A DNA stretch of 64,000 nt from Tyto alba. Its lineage: Eukaryota; Chordata; Aves; Strigiformes; Tytonidae. Below, piece after piece: positions 50,901 through 63,700 of the stretch (positions within the stretch are counted from its first letter, which is position 1; each line of letters begins with the position of its first letter). The position numbers were made by a program, and so were the translations under genes. The notes beneath the pieces are model-generated. The model searched no databases. It was not told the DNA's origin and worked only from the letters and a program-made list of their open reading frames with translations. Location of the stretch: NCBI RefSeq assembly GCF_018691265.1, contig NW_024881261.1, forward strand, positions 24,825,374-24,889,373, read 5' to 3'.

Positions 50901-53900
50901 TTGCAGTATGAAATTATGTTCACAGGACTGCAAGAGTTGCCTGCCTTAGGCTTTAGAATTTGCATCTTCTGAAGAAAGCTGAGTTGAGGTTTACTCTTTT
51001 TTCAAGAGCTAACGTGCTTGGTTTCAAACTTGATACAGAGATTAGGAAGCACTTGCACTCTCTTTCCTTTCTCTCCATCCAGCCAGTCTTGCACTTGGTA
51101 ATTTATGTTTTCATAACAGATATCTCTACCGTTCTTTCAAAATTTTTGCTCTTTTTTTTTTTTTTTTTTTTTCTTGTAAAACTGTTACCCAAAAACTAGG
51201 CAAGCAACCTTGTTGGACCACCATTTCTCATACTGACCCAGCTTTGATGGTTTTTAAACTCCTGTCAGCTGTCTCTTTATCTTGCCCATTGATCATAAAT
51301 ACCACTGGGCAGGGACGGCCTGTGCTGAGACTCTGACACTGCCATAATGTAGGCAGTTAAACTTGAGGTCATGCTGTGTCTGCAGCAAGTTGATTGCCAG
51401 TTAACAGGGAGCAAGAAACAGGCTGTTAAGCCCTCATATAGGGGGACCCATATGCCTGTAAATGGAAATGTTACTGTGCCCTTTGATGTGTTTGCTTGGA
51501 CTGGTTTTAGCCATAAGTGAACTCCAGCTTTGTGTGAAAGACTGGCTTGCTTTCCAATGTCAGCTGAGTCTGTAGTGTAAATGCCATTGTGGAAGCATCC
51601 CTCATTATCCATTTACTTTAATCAGAGCCTAATTATTTTTGGTCTTTCATCATGCATGATAGTCCTGGTTGCATCCCAAGGAGGGAGGAATGCTTCTGGT
51701 CTTCCTTGCATTTTTTACAATGCATGAAGTATCAGTATTTTCGATGAAAGGAAGGAATAAATCAAGCATAAGTATCTGAAAATATCCAATTGGTTGAGGT
51801 AACTAATAGCATAGGATCATACAGGGGTATATGAATCATATACTTTATTGGAGGATTTACAATTCTATTTCTAATTCACTTTCAGCTAGAAATGGCACAG
51901 ATTTTTTTTTCCCCTTGCAATTGGCTCACTACCAGAGTTTAATAGTCAAGCTAGCAGTATTCTTTGCTTTCCCTCTTCACATGCTGTTATTTTCTAATTA
52001 ATTGCAATTAATATTTCCATTTTTGTGATTATGGTTGAGTTTTAAGTAGCCATTGTAAAAAAGTGTTTGCTACAAATGCCAGTGTGGGTGAAGCCACAAG
52101 TATTTGACTACTCTTGCAATTGTTTTCATTTTGTCTATCTCCACCATCTGTGCTATTAGCACTTGATTTCCTTTTACATGGTGCAACTGTGGTCTCCAGT
52201 GTCTGCCTTGAATGTGTTTCTATGCAGCAAAGGTGAAGCGTGGCACTGGGAGATAACAGTGAAAATTTCAGTATAAGTCAGTTTAATAAGAGATGAACTG
52301 GGCAGATTGGTCCCATGCAAAAACTCATCAGGTCTTCCATTCAGAGCACATAAACATATGCTAAAAGTTAAGCATACCCAGAAGTCCTTCTCTCTATAGC
52401 AAAGCATGTTAAGCAAAAGCTCGGTGCTTCGCTGAATCAGACCCTGCATTTACTGTAGGACAGATGGACTCATAAACATGTTTTTAAAGTTCTGAGGCAA
52501 GAGGGAGTACTTTGATATGGGAATGCCACCTAAATGGTGAAAATTGGAGACAAAATCACTTTCACGTAGGGATATATTGACAATAACAGACTATCGCCAA
52601 GAGGGAGAACTGACCTAAACAAAAATGTCATCCATTTTCACATGGTTCCCAAAAGACTACTTACATCTCTTAGATTGTGCAAGGGCAAGTAAAGGGCTTG
52701 TCCAAGACTAACTGTTCCTGCTGTCAGTTTTAAAGCAAAGATTCATATGATTAAAAGCAAGTGCTGCTGCAAACTCTGCCTTCTTCTGGAAACAGCAATG
52801 TAAGTAGTTATAATGTGAAAGAAAATGCTTCCTTTCAAGTTGCTGTCTCCAGTGTATAAAATCCCTTCTATTTTCAAAAATACTGTCATAACAAGTTTTA
52901 ATCCCAGCTGCTTTCATCAGGAAGATGCCCAAACCAGTGGAGTTGGAAGAGAGGGAAAAACAACTTGCAGGCACTGCAGCTTGCACCTCCACATCAAGTA
53001 TATTAAAAGCAGCTAAGAAAGGGAAGAGAAGGTGGCTCAGGATGAAAACCCAAGTGCATCTAAAGGCAGGGAAGTAATCCTCCAGAATGCCTCATGATGG
53101 TGTGGGCAGAGCAGCTCCCTCCACAGGTAAGTCAACACTTCATAGCTGGTGCTGGTCAACCGGACAACTGGTATGCTTTTAAGTAGAGCCAAGTCTCTTT
53201 AAGCTTCATGTGAAGGTTGGGCAATGCAAACATGTTTCAATATAGACTGTTAAAGCCACAGATTGACATGACCAGATTGACAAAACACAAGGAAATCTGA
53301 GGCAACATGTTACTAGAGGAGGAATCATCTCTCAAGCTTTTCCATTTTCTTACACACTAAAGGAAAGCTTGATGCAGGATGATAATTTACCAGATGGTCA
53401 GTGTCAGAAAGAAGCTTCCTGAATATAGGCAATACTGACACTTTCTTAAGAAAATCTGGCAGTTCTCCCTCCCGAGGAGAGATGTTGAGAATTTCCAATA
53501 ATACTGACCCAATTTCCTTTGGTAACTCCAGCATTGAAGGAATCTAGAGATAGTGTAGCGTTGTATCCCCTTTTCCTTCTGAGGTGTTGCTCCATTTCTG
53601 TGGATACCTCCTGTTCAGTGTGAATTAGAAGAATTTTTAGGTACCACAGAAAATACTGAACAGGATTTTCGTAGTATGTCATAGAAAAAGATGTAATAGT
53701 CCATTTTCCTCTAGCCCCAAACCGTGGATGTTGTTTTTCTAAGTGACACAACCTAGATACAGAAAATACCTCTCTGCTTTCTACAGAGCAAAGGCATCAA
53801 ACACATGTGATGTAGTCAGTCAGTTCCTGGTTTTGACTTCAGTGACTCACCAACTGTTAGAAATCACCTATAGACAAAGATGATGATGTGTGGGGAAGTG

Positions 53901-56900
53901 TTACTTGTCTTGGAAACTGCTGCTGCTTTAAGAGGTTTATGGTCCAGTGTTACAGATCTGATTTTCTGGATTGTTGAACTGCTGTTACAATTGGCAGATT
54001 CTCATACTAACAGGGTTTAAATTATGTCCTCAAGAGTGTTGTTATAATCTAAATCTGTATACACTCCTATTTTTGTATGATTAATACTGGTGTAGTTCCT
54101 AGGAGTTCATAATATGAACTACTTGCTACCCTGATTGAGTCCCATCTGTTTTCCTCTAGGTCAGTATAAATTACCCTTCTACTTACTCACTTGGAAAAAG
54201 CCATGCTGCGTTGTTTTTCTGGAACAAGGGAAGAGGAGAGAATGTGTTTTAGTCAAGCATATATTTAAACTTTAACTATACATTTTAATTGTCGTACACT
54301 TAAATCTGTCGGTTTGAGTTACTCGTGTCTTGTTGAACCTTACCTGTGTTAGTTCTCAAGAACATATGCCCTGGGGCTTTACTGGGACAAGCACAGACCA
54401 TGCCTTTCTTGAAGTGCAAGCTCAGTTCAGGTGCATATCCAGAAAATTATTTTTCATGTTTATCCTGCAAGGAGTTAGACTCCAGAAGACTTCCTTTCCT
54501 CTGGGATTAGTTTGAGAACACAGAAAAACCTGAAACTGTGATCAGGCCTTAATTTCTAATGAGAGATAGAGGATAGTTAAGAGGAAAACAAAATCTTGGC
54601 AGTCATTTGTCTTCAGATAAAATATTCTTTGAAATTCAGAAATGTGGGACCATGAACATAATCTCAGGTAATAAGGCGATCACTGACAAGCCACAAGAAG
54701 AAACTATAAGCTGCATAACTGGCAAAGATTTTCCGTGTAGTTGCAGTGAGCCAAGCAGGCTTGGGATCAGCCAGTAAAATTGCCCGTGCAAGTAAACTGG
54801 TGACCAGTGAAAGAAAGGAGCAAGACAAAGCTGCTTTTCTATCCCTTTAGAAGGCTTCTGGATGTGAGGAGGATACATGCAAGCACTAATCTTGGTAGTA
54901 GATGAATCAAAATCTTGGCAAAGCATGTTTTATTTCTATCACTGGGCTGTCTCCTACAAGTTCCAGTGTCTGGTCTTTAAAAGTCCGTGGAACTTGCTGG
55001 AGGAAAATTTCAATTGGAGCTGAACACAGCATGTTATATTTTGAGGCTTTGATTATTCTGGGCCTGACAGGCTCATGGAGATTTCATTGCCTCTGGGCAA
55101 CATCTGCAGTGAAGCCGTGTAACAAAAGGATTGAGTGGCCTCACAGGGCTCCTTGATAGCCTGTATTGCATTAGAAGGAAGATGTGGTTACGTAGTCAGG
55201 GTAATAAATTAGCATTTCCATAAGCAGTCACAAGTCCTGTTAACCTTGTAAATGCAGGAGGGAGGAATGAAGCACAGATGTGAAGGCTCTGAAGATAAAC
55301 TCTGTGTGTGTGTGTTCTCTTGATTTTGTTGATGAGCTCCACTAAATTCTTTCAAGATCAACCTTAATTTAGCATGGCTAAGGATGCAAATACACCCAAC
55401 ATCTGCTCACATTTCCATGGCAGCTCTTTGGCGAGCATGCTACAGCGACCATGCAGTGCTACAGCAAGATCTTAAAATAAAACAATACAAAAAACCCTGC
55501 CACACTGGAGTGGGAAGCTATTGGTCAGACGGAAGATGTGGAGCTGGCTGAGGACAGATACAGAGGTCCCTGGACTTTGCCTGCTTCAAATCAGATTTTA
55601 GTTCTGGTAATGAAAGCTTCATCTTGCCTGCAGAGCAGTTCTCATCTCAGGTTTCCTGCTATTGGATGTCAAGTTTGTCTTTATCTGGCTGACAATAGTT
55701 GTTCTCTTTCAGGGAGCCTGATTTTCTGGTGAAGTATCACTTCTGTTCACCCCCCCACCTTCTCCTCACTTATTTTTCTTTTCCTTCTCTATTGGCTTTC
55801 TCACTTTTTTGTCCCAGTCATGTGGGGGACCTGTTTCCCCTTGAAGCACCATTGCTTTTCCTCCTGACTTAATACCACTCCCCTGCAGAAATATGCTGCC
55901 CAGCATGAGCGGGGTGTAGCTCTAAGTATCTCTCAAAAAGCTTGTTTTTCTGTTCCTCCAGCTAGTTTGTACTAAGTGCAGGTCTGTGTTGTATTCAGTC
56001 TCATCTCCTAGCATTTATTAAATTATAAGTTGTAACAAGATACTGCTACAGGAATGATTACAGGAAAGAGTCAGTGACTGGAGTCCTGGGCTTGGGGACT
56101 GACTGTCCAAAGACCTGTTTTCTCATTAGATCCCTTAGCTCAGAGGGCAGAGCTGTAGCTCCATCACAGAGATAAGAAGGAAATTCTTCTAACGCCTTCA
56201 TTCAGAATAATTCTGCTGGTGATTCTGAACAAGGAAGTAAGAAATAAATGCCAGAAGAGGCTGTTCTTTACACTGAATCTTGAGTTAGAAATATCTAACA
56301 AGAGAGGCAGGGTAGGTTGAGGAGAGGACAACTCAACCTCTTTTTCCTGTTTCTGAGTCATTTGGTCAGGCTCTTCCCATGGTTTAACTTTTTTTTTTTT
56401 CCTTCTTCTTCTTTCTCTAAAAGTGGGAGCACCAGCTTGGTTAAAGCCCAGAACTCGTGTGTCTTTCTGTTGCCTCTGGTGCCACAGAAGTAATTGGTCA
56501 ATGATATTAGGAGTCTTGTAACTTTCAAGGCTGTATATCTTTCCTCTTTTATAGGCTGGTAACAGATGAATTCTAGGACCTTTTAAGAAATTATTGAGAA
56601 CTTTGGAGCCAGTGGGGCTCCTGCTTGTGCCTTAGAATGATGATGTAAAATAAATGTGATATTAGTGCAGGGTATAGAGGAAAATGGGAAGTGGACCAAT
56701 AATGCCTAAGGGGTATGAAAAGCTCTCTTCCCCTTCCCAGTGTTTGGTTTGGGGGATTATCTGATGGCACATCTCCCTGCTGCAGCAGTGGTCTGTGCTT
56801 GTTGGAATAGACTGTTTCTAGGTTAGTCCTGTGCTCAGCAGCGCTAAGTCTGTTTTGTGGGTTTGGTTTTTTTCCAAATCACACTTGGTCTCATCAGTGA

Positions 56901-57559
56901 GTCAACTCTGTAGCTTTGCCTTCCACAGGATTCTGTTTGTTTTAATCTCTTGAGCAATTTGGAAATGCAGAGTATTCCATGTACACAAGCACAGGATTGG
57001 AAATTCAGAAATACCACTGCGGGTTGAGCTATCTCTTCAGTCACTTTTAGAGAATTACATTTTTGGCTTAAACCAACCTGAACTGCGGTCCAACGCATCT
57101 AGGCCATGGTCTTCCATCAGTGTAACTGTGGAAGGACTTTCACTCAGAGATAAATGACAAATTACTCCTTGAAAAAAGCTATTTAAAAATAGATCATGAC
57201 TAGTTTCAACCTCTGCAGCCCACACTGGTGCCACAACCACTCCTGTTACTGAGTCTTTAACAGTAGCCCCCGCTGCACTTGCCCAGCAGTTTCTTGAAGC
57301 AGCAGCAGCAACCAACACTGTGTGCTTATACCTGTAAGGGCCATGCCAGGCTCCAACTGCTCTACTGAACTCTGGCACCTCTCAGTAGCTCCTCAAATCA
57401 CATCATCACTGCTAAATACTAATTAAATGGTAGGAGGAAAGAAACGCCTTGTTCTGTTAGTGAGCTGTACTTAGTACAGTTTAGTCATCTCCTATGTAGA
57501 AGAGATGATGTACACTTACTTGCTCATCTGCTATGTAGAGAGGTACTATGTACACTTAC
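47909..57559. other. DUSP29: DUSP29 intron 1
   Basis: About 9.65 kb. Contents include a T run at 51152-51172, the L2/L3-like RT relic at 53325-53540, and a short (TG)n near 55303-55312. No other gene was recognised. Confidence 0.85.
53325..53540 (-). mobile_element. Ancient L2/L3-like LINE RT relic
   Basis: A 69-codon open minus-strand frame (no ATG implied) reads in the order SVLLEILNISPREGELPDFL, KKVSVLPIFRKLLSD, then DHLVNYHPASSFPLVCKKME. This matches the spacing of the early RT motifs in L2/CR1-L3 LINEs: SLSxGxxPxxxKxAxVxPxxKK, then NYRPxSxxP and KxxEK. It lacks the later RT motifs and the 3' end. Calling it L2-like rather than CR1 rests on this short stretch only. Confidence 0.55.
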
Positions 57560-57577
57560 TCATCTCCTATGTAGAGG
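57486..57577. repeat. Tandem repeat over DUSP29 exon 1 / intron 1 boundary
   Basis: Units of 39 bp (57486-57524) and 36 bp (57525-57560) and a partial third (57561-57577) each begin CATCTCCTATGTAGA or CATCTGCTATGTAGA. The first two continue to TGTACACTTACT. On the minus strand the third unit is the true end of exon 1 and the other two lie in the intron. Confidence 0.85.
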
Positions 57578-57744
57578 TTGGGCCAGACTTCATTGACATG
57601 AGTGTACTTTGGGCATCCTTTCCAGAAGAGTCGTTCCAATTCAAATGCACCCGGGGTACAGTAATCCTCATCAGGATCTACTTTGATTGCTGTGTATGGA
57701 TTTTTCTTCCCAGTGTTCAGACCTGCTGATGACATCTTGTTCAT
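57560..57744 (-). CDS. DUSP29: DUSP29 (DUPD1) first coding exon
   Basis: Encodes a short variable N-terminus ([14 protein letters not shown]) and then the family block [22 protein letters not shown]-type region [16 protein letters not shown], ending GA/GTAAGTG in phase 2. An in-frame TGA upstream at 57757-57759 limits the start to ATG 57744 or ATG 57735. The second has the better Kozak context, with A at -3. The whole CDS gives 217 aa (214 from the second ATG), close to the roughly 220 aa of mammals. A non-coding first exon further upstream is possible. DUSP29 is a cytosolic/nuclear phosphatase. Confidence 0.9.
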
Positions 57745-57756
57745 GGAGTAGTGCAC

Positions 57757-60700
57757 TCAGGATGTGCAAAAAACTGGAATGTGACCAAAACAGAATATTA
57801 ACATGAGGAACTACAAAGTAAGCAATTTCTGCTCTGGTTTTGGGATGCTGGGGGCAGCACTGGTCAGGTGTGATTGGGCTGGGCATGGAATGAGATGGGT
57901 GTACCTGCCCTGTGGCAGGCACAGACTCACACATGGATTTCTGCCTCCCCTGAACTAGGCGAGGAATACTTTGTTTGACGAGCTTACCATCAATGGGACA
58001 AAAGCCAAAGGTTTTGGATCACTGAACTTCAGTCTCTACTGGGCATTTGTTTCCTGGAAAATACACTGTTAAGAATTTGGTAGGTCTAGCAGCCTGATTC
58101 AAGGTATCTAGAGCAGCTAGCAGAACTGAGTGGGGGAAATTTAAGATGTTTCCTTAGCATTAATTGTGAATCTCCTAAAGGCTTTGCCTTTATGTGATTT
58201 TCGGCAACACAGGGAGATTAAATGTGTCCATTCAAGTGAATGCTGGGTGTACCTGTTCTCTTTCAAGATCTTAATGCAGCCCTGCACACTGAACTTCATA
58301 GGCTTTTTGCAGCAATGAGAGTTTGCCTTTTTGCATCACCACTGACTGATTGACAAAATAATTTTTTAGCCAAGGACTACTTCTTTTTGGGTTCAGTCTT
58401 TTTTTTTTTTTTTTTTTTAACCTAGATTCATACATGACAAGTGGGTAGGGAGAAGCACTGGTGAACATAGAGAAGGGAACAATGGAGTAATGTTATCCTG
58501 TAGCTAAAATCAGAGTATCATTAAGGTTGCCAAAACCAACGCTCTTTGCCTGGCCATGCTGTCAGAGCTGTGTTGCTCAGAACTGACAACCTTGATGTCC
58601 CATGTGTGTTTGAGCTATCCGCTAGTATTGAATCCTTTGGTGTCAGCTTTACACATCTCTTGAAGCTCCAGATTTTCTCCTGCTTGCTGTGATTTCCTCA
58701 GCTGCTGTCCTGATTGAAGCTTTCCCCTGCAGAGTTTGCCTCCCCCAGTTGTGAAGTCTGGTTAGGTGGTCTCCCTCCTCACCCACTTCCCCAAGGCTGT
58801 GCCTTAGGAGCTGGGCACTGGCTCCCTGAGCAGAGGGAGCTCAGAGGGCAGCTTGAGTTTTCACAAAGCTGGTGAGAGAATTTAAAGGCCAGAGACTAAC
58901 TTGTCAACACCTCCCCCATCCATGCCTTTGTGAAGACACTGCCTTGGGACATGGCAAGTAACTGTAGGTTTGCAAGAATATTCTTATCTCTTGGACAGGT
59001 AGGCTTTTCACATCCATGTTTAACTTCCCTAATCCCTGCAGCTGAAGTTTCTCGGGTAAAAGCTCAGTGAAATATGTGTGACACAGACTCCCTTGTACCA
59101 GCAGCAACCATACCAGCCACTCCAAGTGCAGTACAGCTGCAAGAGTACAGTGCTGTGCTCCTAAGCTCAGGTGTGTCACAGCCCTATTCTGCCAGAGCAG
59201 TCAGCTGATATCCCCACACATACAGTGTTGGGTGTGTTTAGGTCGAGGGTTTTTTGGATATTTTTTATTTTAACTTTTTGATTACTTGAATAAAATTTTG
59301 CAGAGGGAGAGCTAAGCTACAGTACTTCCATGTATTCTCAGTAAAGAAGGAACAACGAGGGAGAGATTGACAAGTGATAAAGGTATATCTGAGAGCTTTT
59401 CAGTCCAAACTAACAGCACTGGAAACTCTACGCACTACCAGACACTCATGTCATAGATCGGGGTGCAATGTCGGAGAAGGATTATAATGAGAGACATAGG
59501 TGTTGTAATGTCTCCTTTAGGTTTTTTTCTGTGGATTTGCACATTCCTGAAGGCAAAGCATGTTTTATTCTGCTGGTTGTGAGCCAGAAGTTAAACTGCT
59601 TGTGCAGCTCATCTTTACACTACAGCAAACCTCTAGGAACTAGAATTTGGGACTGGCCACATGCCTGACCTCCTATGTACCCTGTTGCCAGTTGTCACTT
59701 AACCATCTTCCCCTCTTGTCCTCTGAAAAAGGTTTCCCTTTTTCTGTGTTGCTAGCTTTCTGCTATGGACTTTGTCTGCTCCATCTCCCTGGTGGGTCTG
59801 TCCTGTTTCTCCTGCTGGACTCCCTGATGTCTCAGGGCAGCAGTTGCTCCCGCCTCTTGCCCCCATGAGGGGAGAAGTTGAACCTTGCAGTTCCATAGGA
59901 AACTCATAACAAGAAGAGGTGGAGTTTGGCTTTGATCTTATGAAGTGTGCGAGTATAGGCTGCCAAAAAAATCCACCTTTGTGGCAGGCAACAAATCCTG
60001 TAGTGGCTCCCACAAATATTTTTGTGTTGGCACTGGTGACATTTGTGTCCTTTTAATTACAAAAATCTGGCTAGTGTCTTCATGCAGCTGTTGTAGAGCT
60101 CTCCTGAAAGCAGGATGACCATTTTTCACTGACATCCCATGTACCCATGGGGTTTGTTTCCTCAGTTTGGGTTCTTTTGTGCCTGTCATGTTCTGTTTCT
60201 CTGCAAAACTTGAAAAAGCCAAATGATTCCTGTTTTCCTACTCCAAAGCTAGGCAAGATTGTGGAGTCATTTTTTGTTTGGCATGTGTACACCTTTGTTC
60301 AGAAATTGGCTTCCTTTCACTGGCAAGCGGATCTATCTTTCAGCCAGACTTCGTAAAACATGATGATGATGTTTAGCTAAGTGGTCCTCTGTTGAGATTT
60401 GTAAAGAGCTTTGAGAATTCCAGCTTCTAGCAAATTTACCCCGGGCTCGGTCTTGTGTGCCTCAGAGTAGCAACAAGTCCCATCTCTGTGCCCCTAGTAG
60501 CCCAGGAGAAACTTTTTTCTTCCCGCACCAGAGTTATGCTAATTCTAGCAGCAGACTCAACAGTGTAGATAATGTTAGACTGTCAGAGATACAAATCTAA
60601 TACAGTCTGACTTAGGGAGTGAATAGGCTGTTATCTAGGACTTGATAAGAACTGCTATTTGTCTAATAAGGAATTATCTTAACCGAGAGCCTGTTGCCTT

Positions 60701-63700
60701 GATGCTGAAGGACTGACTGCTTTTGTTCACAGCTCCATAAAATGGGAGGGGAGGAATTGAAGGGAAGAAGAGAAAGCAATGTAATCAGTAATCACGCTTG
60801 GTGGCCACAGCACATTGATTTGTTACACCGATAGTCCTGCTCATAGACTGCAGACCTCAAAACAGGGCAATTACATCTGCAAGTGATCGTTTGTGGTACT
60901 GTAACACTGTCTCAGTTTGAAGCTTGGTTAGCACTCTGGAAGTTAGACCACTGCTGAGAAATACTCGCTGTTGTCTGTCCTCAGAAGCCATATGCTCCCT
61001 GAACTTTCAAGTAAGCTATGTTCTTTTATGCCTTGCCAATGTTATCTGCTGTAGGGATTTTTAAATTGAATTAGAACACAGGAAAGCATCAGCTGAAATT
61101 CCTCTAATAAAATATGTATTTCAGATTTTACTCTAGACTAAGTAAGAAGTAAGAGAGTTTAGCTAGAATGAGGGGAAGGTGGAAAAAGGGGATGGTTTAC
61201 TACTTGAGCTCTGGAATTAATTGTCATGAAGCATTTGGTTGGGGGGAGAAGGACAGAAAGGCTTGTGTCTTTCTAGGAACCAAAGATATCTAACCTCCTC
61301 TCTCTCATTGACTGTTCTGTATACACCAAAAAAAGCTGAGAGAAGACTGTTCCCTAGGCCTACCCTCTTAGATTAAAAAGTGAAAAATGGGCTGGATTTT
61401 TTTTTTTTTTTTGATGGTGGTTCTTAATGCTGTTTGTCTATATAAGGATGACTGTCTAGCAGAAACCCGAGCAGGAAAAGCTCAGATTTCTTTTGCAGAC
61501 CTCTGGGGAGGGGAGACTGCCCCTTGCAGGGCATTTAGCCGGTGCAGTCAGATGGCAGACAGACTGTAGGGTTGCCCCTGCACAGGCTTCTTGGAGCAGC
61601 CTCCCACCCCTTGTGGTGCTTTGTTTGGGCTAAAATGCTTTGTCTTACAGACTAGTTAGTGCAGGCTGAATGGTGTACCGGTGCAGCTTGCCTGTACCAG
61701 TTTGGCAGACACTTCATGGCACCACACTGTGCTAGGGACACACAGGCTTGGATGTGAAAGCTCTCTGGGGTAGGGACGGTCCTCATGCCCTTTGCATAAG
61801 GGACTCTGCACCCTGCTTGCTCCTCAGAGTGCTGCTCCAGCACAGGACAGCCTCCCTTATTCCACGAGGGAGGGATTAAGAGGAGAGTCAGCTAGTGGGA
61901 GCTGCTGTTGTCCCAGAGAGGTTCTCTTCGACAGGAAGGTTTGAGCCCAACTTTGGGGCATAGTGAGGAACAGAGCCCTGCATCTGGGGCCAGGAGTTCC
62001 CTTCGAGCGGGAGAGGGCCAGCTGCGGCCCGTCCCGCGCTTCCCCTGTGCCCAGGCCATGACTCTGCTCTTGCTCCGCTGCGCTGTGCCAAGCTGCCGAG
62101 ACCTTCCCGTTCCCCCTCTGCGCCCACCCTGGGGTGGCCGGCCGGCAGCCGAGGGCCGGGCCCACCTCTGTGCAACCGGGGATGCTCAAGCCTACGAGAC
62201 TCTGTTCTGCCTCGCCTGACACCCTGCGGGCTCTGCCTCTCAATCCGGTGTGTGCGTACGACACCGAACTGCTGGTGCTCGCCAATTATGCTGACACGGA
62301 CTTAAGTGTATTATCAGAACAAGGATGATAAAAATTTAGTCATCTGCATTTTTATACCCTAATCTTTCTCCTCATAAATAAGACCAAAGTGCTTGTTATT
62401 TAATGAATTTTATTTGTTAATCACTTGGATGGCTGGGATATTTCTCCCCCTTGGGTTATATGTATATAAATGAAAATATTGTTAGTGATTTCACAAAATG
62501 GTAATTCAGAATAATGGAGAGTTAATCCTCTTTTCATTAGTGAGCCACTTCAGGACATGCACTGTGGCAAATTACACTGCATTTTAAGTCGTTCTCAAGT
62601 GCTGTGCACTAGAAAAAAACATTAAACTATTTTTGCATTGATAGAAGTAATTGTGTGGCTAATTTGGATAAGCAGCATGCATTAGGCACAGCAAAGGAAT
62701 CTCTTCTTTATGTGCACTATCCACTCTACAGCTGCCAAATGGAATTTCTTATGGAACGCTTTAGCTTTTTTTTTATTTTTAACAAAACAAGGAGGGAGGA
62801 AAGAAGGTGCAAGGGGAAAGAAAGGAAAATCTGCCAGTTTATTTGCTGTTTAATTCAGAGAGTGAACACAGTCTAGTGGCTGGAGTAGTGATATGGCAGT
62901 GAAAGATTTCCTTTCTGTGCCTTGTTTTGAGTCCCTTGAACTACTCAACCCAAAATTTCCAGGAAAGCCCTGGGAAATCACAGAACATAGTGGCCCACTT
63001 TCGAATTTGTTCGACTGGAGGGATGTGCTTCCCCCACCCCAAAATTTGTAGGGGCTTAATTAATGCTTTTGGAGGCATCAGTCACGAGCTCTACAGTTTG
63101 GTAATCCCACAGAAGGGGGGAAAAAACTGAGGTTTGTATCTAAAGGTGAACATCAGAGCTTCGGTGGTGATGTGTATGTTTCTAATGCTCGTTTTCCAGG
63201 TGTGGTAGAAGTTTCTGAGTACTCTGAGACTGAAAGCTGTAAGTCATTATCTACATAACAAAATACTATGTTTCTTAATATTTTTGGCTCAACGTGCAGT
63301 GCAAGCTTTAGTGCTGTGTATAAAGATGCCAAACAATTTGGCAAGATTTATGCCTGGGAGTTAAGATCCAAGTCAGCTGCAGAGATTAAAAAAAAAAAAA
63401 TAAAAATGCAGGCATACACAGAGAAAGATTGTGTTTGCCTTTATCTTTTGCAAGGACTTATGTACCCTTTTCCTTTCTTTTTTGCACCCATCCCTGACCT
63501 CGGGGGGGTTCCTCCATCACTGCTGTTGTCCCAGGCATATATATTCTGGCTGCCAATTTGTAGCTCTGTGTGTGCCTGAAGCTACAGATCCCCAGTAAGG
63601 TCAGAGCCCAATGGTGTTGCTACAAACATGCTAGGAGAGAGGCTAAACAAATAAAAGGTGGGAAGAAAAATAGAAGCAGAAGACAATTTTCCTTGCTCTT

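Noticed and set aside
53446..53751. 101-codon minus-strand open frame overlapping the LINE relic
   Set aside because: The overlapping frame carries the RT-like motifs; this one shows none.
61857..62285. 142-codon minus-strand open frame through the CpG island
   Set aside because: GC-rich sequence has few stop codons in any frame; no domain recognised and other frames are equally open.
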